From an uncultured Acidobacteriia bacterium (lineage in GTDB: Bacteria; Acidobacteriota; Terriglobia; Bryobacterales; Bryobacteraceae), in assembly GCA_903923395.1 (NCBI GenBank), contig CAIXXM010000006.1, positions 1 to 37,129 of the forward strand: a stretch of DNA of 37,129 bases. Direction: 5' to 3'. The notes below the pieces were generated by a model. It was not told where the DNA came from and ran no database searches. It worked only from the letters and a program-made list of their open reading frames with translations. The position numbers and the translations under genes were made by a program. This document shows positions 18,765-25,980 of this stretch, piece by piece (the stretch's first letter is position 1; every line of letters starts with the position of its first letter).

Positions 18765-19678
18765 ACGATCTGTTCTGAGGACGTCGCGTAGACCAGATCA
18801 AGAATCGCCTGCGCGCCACGCTTCAAGAGAACTTCGGCGACGTTGCTGCCAAGCTCATGAGGTTTCGCGGCGTCACCACCGGCGGTATAGCGGATCATCG
18901 TGCTGCCGTCCGGTGAGAAGACCGCGCCGGTGAGGAAGAGTTCATTGTCTTCGAGCGTGGCATAAGCGCCGATGGGTACCTGGCAGCCACCACCTAATCC
19001 TGCCAGCATGGCGCGTTCGGCGGCAACCGGGAAGCGGGTCCAAGGGTCATCCAGTTGCTGACATGCCTCAAACCCTTTGCCCGATTGCAGAGTTTCAATG
19101 GCCAGGGCGCCTTGCGCGACAGCCGGGCAGAGAATATCCGGACGGAAGGTCTCGCCGATGATGTCGCCCCAGCCTAGTCGCTGAATGCCTGCCGCCGCCA
19201 ACACGATGGCATCGTATTCGCCCTGTTCCACCTTGCGGATGCGCGTATCCACGTTGCCGCGGATGTCTTTGATCACTGCATCCGGGCGCAACCGCTTCAA
19301 TTGCGCAATCCGGCGCAGGGAACTGGTGCCGATCACAGCGCCGGGCTTCAGCTCGCGGAGCTTGCCGCCGATCATGGCATCGCGCGGATCCGCACGGTTG
19401 GGAATCGCAGCGATGGTTAACCCGGACGGCAGTTCCGTGGGCAGATCTTTCATGCTGTGCACGGCGAGGCCAATGCGGCCATCGAGCAACGCCTCTTCGA
19501 TTTCCTTCGTGAATAGCCCCTTGCCGCCAACTTTGTGTAGTGGAGCGTCTTGAATCCGGTCGCCCGTCGTCTTGATAATTTCGATGCGTGTTTGCACTCC
19601 CCGCGCAGTAAGCCTTTCCTGTATGTAATTGGCTTGCCAAAGAGCGAGTTGGGAGCCTCGCGACCCAATAACCAGCAT
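18761..19678 (-). CDS. hemC: Porphobilinogen deaminase (hydroxymethylbilane synthase)
   Basis: The protein is 305 residues long when started at the ATG ending at 19678 (MLVIGSRGSQLALWQA), the classical N-terminus; a start 10 codons upstream adds an unlikely MGGGRYTEKI. It polymerises four porphobilinogen units into hydroxymethylbilane. Family features visible are KTTGDRI, GKGLFTKEIEEALL, AVHSMKDLP with the catalytic Asp, GTSSLRR, and the dipyrromethane-cofactor cysteine C232 in LGGGCQVP. It is the first gene of a minus-strand operon with cobA/hemD, a lipoprotein and a GGR-like flavoprotein. The 134-base divergent interval upstream carries a palindromic element. Confidence 0.96.
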   Translation of the reverse strand: MLVIGSRGSQLALWQANYIQERLTARGVQTRIEIIKTTGDRIQDAPLHKVGGKGLFTKEIEEALLDGRIGLAVHSMKDLPTELPSGLTIAAIPNRADPRDAMIGGKLRELKPGAVIGTSSLRRIAQLKRLRPDAVIKDIRGNVDTRIRKVEQGEYDAIVLAAAGIQRLGWGDIIGETFRPDILCPAVAQGALAIETLQSGKGFEACQQLDDPWTRFPVAAERAMLAGLGGGCQVPIGAYATLEDNELFLTGAVFSPDGSTMIRYTAGGDAAKPHELGSNVAEVLLKRGAQAILDLVYATSSEQIV

Positions 19679-19719
19679 GATCTTTTCAGTGTAACGCCCA
19701 CCCCCCATAAAGAAACCCC

Positions 19720-19748
19720 AAAGAAATGGTGACAGGCACCGATTCTTT
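19720..19748. repeat. REP-like interrupted palindrome
   Basis: The layout is AAAGAA (19720-19725), AT, GGTG (19728-19731), ACAGG, CACC (19737-19740), GA, TTCTTT (19743-19748): two nested inverted arms in a 29-base element between hemC and the Trm112-like gene. The core GGTGACAGGCACC resembles, to my recollection, dispersed REP-type motifs found near REP-associated transposases in several phyla. Only one copy occurs in this window, so its repeat status is unproven. Confidence 0.4.
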
Positions 19749-19812
19749 ATCTATTCCAGAGGATGGGCGGTGACCTTCGCCGCCTGCCGACGCTGGTAGA
19801 CTGGAGATTCCG

Positions 19813-19983
19813 ATGGCTATTTCCGCTGACCTGCTCGAGATTCTGATTTGCCCCGCCTGCCGCGCCAAGGTGGAACTGAAGGCTGATGAGAGCGGCCTGC
19901 GCTGCGTCTCCTGCCACCGCGTTTATCCCGTCCGTGATTCGATTCCCGTGATGCTCATCGACGAAGCGAAGATTGAAGACTAA
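19813..19983 (+). CDS. Trm112-like zinc-binding small protein (UPF0434/YcaR type)
   Basis: This 56-residue protein reads MAISADLLEILICPAC..., with CPAC near the N-terminus and CVSC about 19 residues on. These form the four-Cys zinc site of the Trm112 fold, and the end YPVRDSIPVMLIDEAKIED is typical (bacterial members read 'G.aYPI.dGIPvML..EAR'). Eukaryotic and archaeal Trm112 activates methyltransferases; the bacterial role is unclear. A GGAG sequence precedes the ATG by about 6 bases. The next gene starts 11 bases before this stop. In E. coli the homologue YcaR lies beside msbA and lpxK, so its place before GT9 and msbA here is a conserved-style linkage. Confidence 0.88.
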   Translation: MAISADLLEILICPACRAKVELKADESGLRCVSCHRVYPVRDSIPVMLIDEAKIED

Positions 19984-20914
19984 GACCCAAGACATCCTCG
20001 CGCAACTTCCGCCGGGCAGCCGTGTCGCAGTCTTGCGTCTTCGGTCACTGGGGGATTGCGTCCTGAGTACTCCGGCACTGCGCCTTTTGAAGGATTTCCG
20101 CCCGGATCTGCACATTGGCGTCGCCGTAGAAGAGCGTTTCGCGGGCGTTTTTGAGGGACATCCCGACGTCAGCGAAGTGCTGGAACCGTTGATTGGCGCA
20201 GTCCGCAATTTCCGTCCTCAGCTCTGCTTGAATTTTCATGGTGGAACCCGGAGCGCAAGGATGACCGTGCTGTCCGGGGCCCGCTTCCGGGCCGGTTTTG
20301 ATATCTTCAAGCCCGGCTGGTTCTACAACGTCAAGCTGCCGACCGCGCAAATCACGATGGGTCTGAACCGCAGGGTCCATACCGCGGAGCACATGGCTTC
20401 GGCAATGTTTGCTCTTGGCGTGCCTCTGAAGGATGTGCCGGGCGCCCGGCTTCCAGTAGATCCCACTCGCTCGCCGCTCGCGCCCGAGTGCCGCTATGCG
20501 GTGATTCACCCCCTGGCTGCGACCGCGGAGAAAACCTGGCCTTCGGGGAACTTCGTCCTCCTGGCTCAATTTCTCAGCCGCAATGCCAATCTGGAGCCGG
20601 TTTTCATCGGCGCGCCGGGCGATGACTTGCGTGCCTTTGATTCCTGGAACTGTATCCGAACGCCTGGAATCGCGGAGTTGTCCCGGCTGGTCCGTAAAGC
20701 TTCTGTGTTTATCGGCAATGATTCGGGACCCGCCCACGTGGCCGCAGCGTTCGGTGTGCCGGAGGTTGTTCTCTTTGGACCCTCCGATGCCGAGATCTGG
20801 CATCCCTGGAGGACCCGCCATGAAGTTCTGCAAGCCACACCGATCAGTTCGATTGGAGTGGAGGAGTCATTCCGCGCGGTGGAAAAAGTATTGTCCGGAG
20901 AAGGAAACCGATGA
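19973..20914 (+). CDS. Glycosyltransferase family 9 (heptosyltransferase-like)
   Basis: This 313-residue GT-B enzyme is of the ADP-heptose:LPS heptosyltransferase family. The N-terminal half opens with VAVLRLRSLGDCVLSTPALRLL. The C-terminal half has HPLAATAEKTWP and the donor-binding signature IGNDSGPAHVAAAFGVPEVVLFG at about 246-268. It should add a sugar, typically heptose, to the lipid A core at the cytoplasmic face. The first plausible start is TTG 19973, which overlaps the Trm112-like gene by 11 bases; no ATG lies nearby in frame, and coupling to upstream translation would explain the weak codon. Its TGA overlaps the msbA ATG (20911-20914). Confidence 0.9.
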   Translation: MKTKTQDILAQLPPGSRVAVLRLRSLGDCVLSTPALRLLKDFRPDLHIGVAVEERFAGVFEGHPDVSEVLEPLIGAVRNFRPQLCLNFHGGTRSARMTVLSGARFRAGFDIFKPGWFYNVKLPTAQITMGLNRRVHTAEHMASAMFALGVPLKDVPGARLPVDPTRSPLAPECRYAVIHPLAATAEKTWPSGNFVLLAQFLSRNANLEPVFIGAPGDDLRAFDSWNCIRTPGIAELSRLVRKASVFIGNDSGPAHVAAAFGVPEVVLFGPSDAEIWHPWRTRHEVLQATPISSIGVEESFRAVEKVLSGEGNR

Positions 20915-22731
20915 GCGATTGGAAGCGGCTGCTGAGTTACGGCAAGCGTTACTGGCATCTGCTGGTTTTGAGTGTGCTGTTGATGGCCATCGTAGGTGCC
21001 ATGCAGGGCGCATTGCCGCTGTTGATCCAGCCTGTCTACGACCAGGTCTTGAACCCCGGGCAGACTGAAATCACCAATGTCCTTCTCACCAAAGTGCCGG
21101 TCATTGACCGGGAAATCTATCTCTTTGACATCCTGCCGCGGTTCGTTACGAATATCTGGCAGTTAGTGGGCGCTGCGATCCTTTTCGTCTTTATTACCCG
21201 CGGTGTCTGCGATTACTACGGCAACTATCTGATTAACTTCGTCGGTTCGTCTGCCGTCATGGATCTCCGCAACGAAGTCTTCGGCAAGGTACTCCGCCAC
21301 GGCGCGGCATTCTTTGAAGCGAACTCGACCGGTTCGTTGATGTCTTCCATCATGAATGATATTGAAAAGATTCAGGTGGCGAACTCGCATATTCTCGCGG
21401 ACCTGCTGCGCCAGTCCTTTACTGTGATTGGCTTGTTATTCGTGATTATCCGCGTGGATTGGCGTCTGGCACTGGTAAGTCTGACCGTGCTGCCCTTCGT
21501 GTTATTACCCACTGCGCGTCTGGGCAAGCGGATTCGCCGCACCAGCCGGACCACACAGAACACGGCTGGCGAACTGAACCAGATTATTCAGGAAGCAATC
21601 TCGGGGCACCAGGTGGTGAAAGCCTTCGCCGCGGAGAAGTTCGAGATGGAGAAATTCCGCAGCGCTGCCAAGCGCCTGCTGGTGAATAACTTGAAGTATG
21701 TCCGTCAGCAGGCCATCGCGACGCCGCTCATCGAACTTCTTGGTGCCATTACTGTCGTCTGCTTACTCACTTACGCCCGCACGCAGATCAAAGCCGGCGC
21801 GATGACCAGCGGTCAGTTCAGCAGCTTTCTTGTTGCACTGTTACTGCTCTATACTCCGGTCAAGCGGCTTACGAATATCCATAACATCATGGAGCAGGCC
21901 ATTGGTGCGTCGCAGAAGGTGTTTGAGTATCTCGATATGAAGGTGGATATCGAAGATACAGAAGGCGCGCATGTGCTGGAACGCTTCTCTGACCGTATCT
22001 CATTTGAGGACGTTTTCTTCCAATACCCCACGGCCAACGGCTGGCAGTTGAACGGTGTGACGCTCGACGTGCACGCCGGTGAAGTTGTGGCGCTGGTTGG
22101 TCCGAGTGGTGCGGGAAAGTCGACTCTCGCGAGTCTTGTCCCCCGTTTTCATGACGCGACAGGCGGCACCATCAGGATCGATGGGATTGACCTCAAAGAT
22201 ATCCGCCTGAACTCACTGCGCTCGAAGATCAGCGTGGTGGCGCAGGATACTTTCCTGTTCAATGACACCGTGGCGGCCAACATCGCCTATGGCCTCGCAG
22301 GCACGGACCAGATGAAGCTCGAAGCTGCATCCCAAGCCGCACTCGCGCATGAGTTCATCTTGAAGTTGCCAGAGGGCTACAACACGCTCATCGGCGAACG
22401 AGGCGTCAAGCTCTCCGGCGGCCAGCGCCAGCGCCTTGCCATTGCCCGGGCGCTGCTCAAGAATGCGCCGATTCTCATTCTTGATGAAGCCACCTCTCAT
22501 CTCGATACAGAATCCGAGATGCTGGTGCAAAAAGCACTCGCGAACCTGATGGCCGGGCGGACCGTCATCGTGATTGCCCACCGTATTTCCACCATCCGGC
22601 AGGCCGATAAAATCGTGGTGTTGGACCGTGGCCGGATCGTGGAAACCGGCACACATGAGGAGCTTCTGCAGCAGGGCGGCATCTACAACCGCCTGCATGA
22701 CCTGCAGTTCGCGGTGATGGAAGAAGATTAA
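20911..22731 (+). CDS. msbA: ABC transporter with fused membrane and ATPase domains, lipid A flippase MsbA type
   Basis: This is a 606-residue half-transporter. The N-terminal membrane domain (about 1-330) has six helices and a long first periplasmic loop (NPGQTEITNVLLTKVPVIDRE). The ATPase domain follows: Walker A GPSGAGKST from about 397, signature LSGGQRQR at 501-508, Walker B ILILDEATSHLD from 521 and the switch IAHR. The overall length and domain order fit MsbA. Homodimers flip lipid A-core across the inner membrane. Placement directly after a heptosyltransferase-like gene with an ATGA overlap supports an LPS role over general drug export, although similar exporters cannot be excluded. 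Confidence 0.88.
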   Translation: MSDWKRLLSYGKRYWHLLVLSVLLMAIVGAMQGALPLLIQPVYDQVLNPGQTEITNVLLTKVPVIDREIYLFDILPRFVTNIWQLVGAAILFVFITRGVCDYYGNYLINFVGSSAVMDLRNEVFGKVLRHGAAFFEANSTGSLMSSIMNDIEKIQVANSHILADLLRQSFTVIGLLFVIIRVDWRLALVSLTVLPFVLLPTARLGKRIRRTSRTTQNTAGELNQIIQEAISGHQVVKAFAAEKFEMEKFRSAAKRLLVNNLKYVRQQAIATPLIELLGAITVVCLLTYARTQIKAGAMTSGQFSSFLVALLLLYTPVKRLTNIHNIMEQAIGASQKVFEYLDMKVDIEDTEGAHVLERFSDRISFEDVFFQYPTANGWQLNGVTLDVHAGEVVALVGPSGAGKSTLASLVPRFHDATGGTIRIDGIDLKDIRLNSLRSKISVVAQDTFLFNDTVAANIAYGLAGTDQMKLEAASQAALAHEFILKLPEGYNTLIGERGVKLSGGQRQRLAIARALLKNAPILILDEATSHLDTESEMLVQKALANLMAGRTVIVIAHRISTIRQADKIVVLDRGRIVETGTHEELLQQGGIYNRLHDLQFAVMEED

Positions 22732-22765
22732 CGCGATAAACTAAGGCCCACAAGGATTAAACCAG

Positions 22766-23944
22766 ATGAAGAAATTTCTGCTCCTGACCATTGCGGCAGC
22801 CACGGCAGCAAGTGCCTGGCAACTGGCTAAGACGGATCCGAACAAGCTTCCCGCGCCCTTCGTTACCCCCTCCGCCAACAACGGACCCCGGGTCATCACC
22901 AAACCCGCCGACGCCAAACTCACCGTTCCCGCGGGCTTCAAAGTCTCCGTCTGGGATGAAGGCTACGACACGCCCCGATTCTTCCTGCAGGGCCGCGATG
23001 GCGAAATGTTCCTGAGCGATTCCGCCCGCGCCGGCAAAGTGTATGTCTTCCCCGGTGGAGATGCCGCAAAGAAGAAGGTCTTGATCGATGGACTCAACCA
23101 GCCCTATGGTCTTGCCCAATGGCATGAATATCTCTATGTCGGCGAGCCGGTTTCGATCAAGCGCTACAAATACGACCCCAAGACCTTCACAGTTGGAGCC
23201 GCCGAAGAAATTGCTGCCTTCCCAGGACTCGGCCGCGGCCACTGGACGCGCAGTCTGCTGTTCGATCCCAAAGGGGAGAAGCTCTATGTCGGTTTCGGCT
23301 CCGGCTCCAACGTGGATGCAGGTGAGGACCCACGCCGCGCCGCGATCAACGTCTACAATCCCGATGGTTCCGGCCATGAGCTGTACGCCGAAGGGACCCG
23401 GAACCCGATTGGCATCCACTGGTACCCCGGCACCAATACACTTTGGGCCGCCGTGCAGGAACGCGATGCGCTGGGTGATGACCTCGTCCCGGACTATTTC
23501 ACGAGCATCAAGAAGGGCGGCTTCTACGGCTGGCCTTACGCCTATGCCGGCCCCAATGAAGATCCGCGCCGCAAGGGGGAGAAGCCCGAACTCGTTGCCA
23601 AAACCACGAAGGGCGACGTCCTGCTGGGAGCGCATGTTGCGGTCCTCGACTTCGCGTTTTATACCGGCAAACAATTTCCCGCGAAGTATCAAAACGGCGC
23701 TTTCCTCGCTCTGCATGGTTCCTGGAACCGCGCCCAACGCGTCGGCTATGAGGTGTCTTTTATTCCCTTCAAGAACGGAAAGCCGTCCGGTCCGCAGGAG
23801 GATTTCCTGACCGGCTGGATGATTTCACCCGAGGACAAGGGTGTTTGGGGACGTCCCGTAGCGGTCTTCCAGCGGCCGGATGGCAGCTTGCTTGTGTCGG
23901 ATGATGGCGGGAGAAAGATTTGGCAAATCACTTACGGCAAGTAA
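22766..23944 (+). CDS. Secreted sorbosone/glucose dehydrogenase-like beta-propeller protein (PQQ-type)
   Basis: This 392-residue protein has a signal peptide (MKKFLLLTIAAATAASA), so it is periplasmic. The body reads like the soluble aldose/L-sorbosone dehydrogenase six-bladed propeller: PAGFKVSVWDEG, FLSDSARAGKVYVF, INQ-PYGLA-type turn, RGHWTRSLLFDPKGEKLYVGFGSGSN, GTRNPIGIHWYPGTNTLWAAVQERD and FYGWPYAY. The TRNPxGxxWxPxTGxLW-like string and the blade-to-blade GSW are family hallmarks, in which PQQ and calcium are bound. No PQQ synthesis genes are present. AAGGA precedes the start. The last 25 bases overlap the multiheme cytochrome gene, which suggests a dehydrogenase-cytochrome electron-transfer pair. 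Confidence 0.85.
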   Translation: MKKFLLLTIAAATAASAWQLAKTDPNKLPAPFVTPSANNGPRVITKPADAKLTVPAGFKVSVWDEGYDTPRFFLQGRDGEMFLSDSARAGKVYVFPGGDAAKKKVLIDGLNQPYGLAQWHEYLYVGEPVSIKRYKYDPKTFTVGAAEEIAAFPGLGRGHWTRSLLFDPKGEKLYVGFGSGSNVDAGEDPRRAAINVYNPDGSGHELYAEGTRNPIGIHWYPGTNTLWAAVQERDALGDDLVPDYFTSIKKGGFYGWPYAYAGPNEDPRRKGEKPELVAKTTKGDVLLGAHVAVLDFAFYTGKQFPAKYQNGAFLALHGSWNRAQRVGYEVSFIPFKNGKPSGPQEDFLTGWMISPEDKGVWGRPVAVFQRPDGSLLVSDDGGRKIWQITYGK

Positions 23945-24552
23945 GCTTTCTGTTCATTCTCTGGGCTGGATTGGCACCGAGCCAGGTGCCATCCGGCCCG
24001 TTCTCTCATGCGCTTCACCTGAAGCTCAAGGCGGATTGCACGTCCTGCCATACAACAGTGGCGGCATCGGAGAGGGTGGAGGATAACTTACTCCCATCAC
24101 CAAGTGCCTGCAAGCCTTGTCATGAATCGGTGGTGATCTCGGAGCCGATGCCAGTCGCGATCGCCAAGTTCAGCCACAAGCAACACGCACCGTTCGGCAG
24201 TATCGGCCCGGTATTGCAGGCTGCGGTCAAGTCGAAGGCCTACCTTGGAACACCGAACCACACCGAAGAATTGGATACAAAGAATGCCTGCGTATCCTGC
24301 CACCGGGCTGTGGTGACGTCTGCTGCGCCGTCCCATGAATTGATTCCGCAGATGTCGGACTGCCTCACTTGCCACAACAAGATTGAGTTGCCCTACTCGT
24401 GTGAAACCTGTCATTCAACCAAACAGAACTTAAAGCCGGTCAATCACATCGATGGTTTTGTAGACCAGCACACTACGGCGAAGGTGGATAAGGCGGGATG
24501 CAATACCTGTCATGGCAACAGCTTTACCTGCATGGGCTGCCACAAGGGTTAG
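23920..24552 (+). CDS. Heptaheme c-type cytochrome (cytochrome c3/multiheme-like), secreted
   Basis: This 210-residue protein carries seven CxxCH heme-binding motifs: C40-H44, C64-H68, C124-H128, C148-H152, C161-H165, C194-H198 and C204-H208. Extra histidines (H30, H33, H86, H89, H114, H139, H176, H184) are available as distal ligands, so bis-His low-potential hemes are likely. A hydrophobic N-terminus (VSFLFILWAGLAPSQ) serves as the export signal. The start is TTG 23920, inside the upstream dehydrogenase gene, preceded by GGGAG at a good distance; no ATG is available. FSHxxH...CxxCH resembles class III cytochromes. It is probably a periplasmic electron carrier, with the upstream dehydrogenase as a candidate donor. 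It ends 5 bases from the convergent YdcF-like gene. Confidence 0.9.
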   Translation: MANHLRQVSFLFILWAGLAPSQVPSGPFSHALHLKLKADCTSCHTTVAASERVEDNLLPSPSACKPCHESVVISEPMPVAIAKFSHKQHAPFGSIGPVLQAAVKSKAYLGTPNHTEELDTKNACVSCHRAVVTSAAPSHELIPQMSDCLTCHNKIELPYSCETCHSTKQNLKPVNHIDGFVDQHTTAKVDKAGCNTCHGNSFTCMGCHKG

Positions 24553-24557
24553 CGCGG

Positions 24558-25214
24558 TCAGAATCTGACGCCGATCTGCCACAGCGCGTAACCCACAGCC
24601 TGCCGGAAATACAGCCACCACTTGCGGATCTCCGAACTCTCGCCAGCTTCCCGGGGAGAGCCATAGACGATGAAGCCCTGCTTCTGCAGAATCCGTTTCG
24701 CCCGGAAAATGTGATAGCCGTCGCTGACTACGATACAGGTCCGCAGTCCCATGCGCTTCAAGATCTCCGAAGCATCGCTCAGTGTGGAAGAGGTGGAGTC
24801 CCTGCTGTCCTCCACAATGATTGCTTCAGCCGGAATGCCGCGGTCAGTGAGATAGGAGCGGCCAACGCCCGCTTCGGTAAAGTTCGGGTCACCGCCCGCG
24901 CCACCTGTCGTCATAATCAGCGGAGCGAATTTCTGCTGGTACAGGTGTACGGCGTGTTCGAGCCGGAGTTTCAGCACCGGTGACGGACGCCCGCGATACT
25001 CCGCCGCACCCATCACTACGATGACGTCTGCTTTGCGTGCTTCGTCCTGCGCACTCTGCCGCCCGATCCGTATCGACAAAGCGACCAGATATCCGAGCAG
25101 GAAGGTGACAACCAGAAGCAGCGTGAGATTTCCAGCGCGTTTGATGCCCTTGTTTTTGATAACCCCATTGTAAGGGACGCCGCTGCTAACCTGATAGAAA
25201 CATGAGGCGGCCAT
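24558..25214 (-). CDS. DUF218 (YdcF/SanA-like) membrane-anchored protein
   Basis: With ATG at 25212-25214 the product has 218 residues. One N-terminal membrane segment (LTLLLVVTFLLGYLVALSI) is followed by the DUF218 fold: ADVIVVMGAAEYRGRPSPVLKLRLEHAVHLY, MTTGGAGGDPNFTEAGVGRSYL, DSTSSTLSDA and VSDGYHIFRAKRI. Family members (YdcF, SanA, ElyC) are implicated in envelope integrity or cofactor binding; the biochemical role is unsettled. The frame stays open to 25832 but would run antisense through the RNA methyltransferase gene, so that extension is rejected. Its ATG and the ATG of the opposite gene share the same CATG (25212-25215). An unusual start codon further in is possible. Confidence 0.85.
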   Translation of the reverse strand: MAASCFYQVSSGVPYNGVIKNKGIKRAGNLTLLLVVTFLLGYLVALSIRIGRQSAQDEARKADVIVVMGAAEYRGRPSPVLKLRLEHAVHLYQQKFAPLIMTTGGAGGDPNFTEAGVGRSYLTDRGIPAEAIIVEDSRDSTSSTLSDASEILKRMGLRTCIVVSDGYHIFRAKRILQKQGFIVYGSPREAGESSEIRKWWLYFRQAVGYALWQIGVRF

Positions 25215-25980
25215 GCGCAGCGTAGACGAAATCACCAGCGCGGCCAATCCTTTTGTGAAGGATTTGCGGCGGGCTGTGGCAAAGGGCAGCCTGACCAGTG
25301 ATGGCTGCTGCATTGCCGAAGGCTTCCATCTCCTCGACGAGGCTCTGCGCAGCACTGCGGATGTGCGCGCTGTTGTGGTCAATGAATCGGCCTTCGAAAA
25401 ACTCCCTGACCTGCCCGAATCCATTCGCATGATTGGAATACCGGACCCGTTGTTTGCTGGCATTGCATCGACGGAAACCACGCAGGGCGTGATCACGCTG
25501 CTCCATTTGCCCAAGTGGGAAGAGATGGATCTCGTCAAATCCCATTCCTTGACGATCGTGCTGGATGGCCTGCAGGACCCCGGCAATGTCGGCACCATCC
25601 TGCGTGCGGCCGAGGCGTTTGGTGCCTCTGGTGCAGTCTTTGGCACGGGTACGGCACGGCCGGAGAATCCCAAGACCTTGCGTGCCTCTGCTGGATCTTT
25701 GTTCCGTGTGCCATTTATCCAGGCGGCGAACTGGAAACCGCAGACGGTTCGTCTCTTTGCTGCTGTACCGTACACGAAAGGCGTGACCTTAGCGGGCGAC
25801 GTGGATTGGACGCGATCCTGCGGCATCATCATCGGCAGTGAAGGGCGGGGGATCAGTGAGACCTATCGGGATGCCGAACCCGTCGCAATTCCCACACGTG
25901 CAGTCGAATCCCTCAACGCGGCAGTGGCTGCTTCGATCCTGCTCTACGAAGCACACCGCCAGCGGACGGCCAGACGCTGA
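25213..25980 (+). CDS. TrmH/SpoU-family RNA 2'-O-methyltransferase (RlmB-like)
   Basis: This 255-residue SPOUT enzyme has an N-terminal substrate-binding part (NPFVKDLRRAVAKGSLTSDGCCIAEGFHLLDEAL, about 11-45) and the trefoil-knot catalytic domain. The three motifs are DPGNVGTILRAAEAFG (from about 122), GSEGRG (from about 207) and ESLNAAVAASILLYEAHRQR (from about 232). These bind SAM and supply the catalytic Arg/Asn for ribose methylation of rRNA or tRNA. The exact site cannot be inferred. AGGCGG lies just before the ATG. The stop TGA abuts the rarA ATG without a gap, so the two are one transcription unit. Confidence 0.92.
   Translation: MRSVDEITSAANPFVKDLRRAVAKGSLTSDGCCIAEGFHLLDEALRSTADVRAVVVNESAFEKLPDLPESIRMIGIPDPLFAGIASTETTQGVITLLHLPKWEEMDLVKSHSLTIVLDGLQDPGNVGTILRAAEAFGASGAVFGTGTARPENPKTLRASAGSLFRVPFIQAANWKPQTVRLFAAVPYTKGVTLAGDVDWTRSCGIIIGSEGRGISETYRDAEPVAIPTRAVESLNAAVAASILLYEAHRQRTARR

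Noticed and set aside
25215-25832. A 5' extension of the YdcF-like gene
   Set aside because: It is antisense to the RNA methyltransferase gene, whose motifs are all intact.
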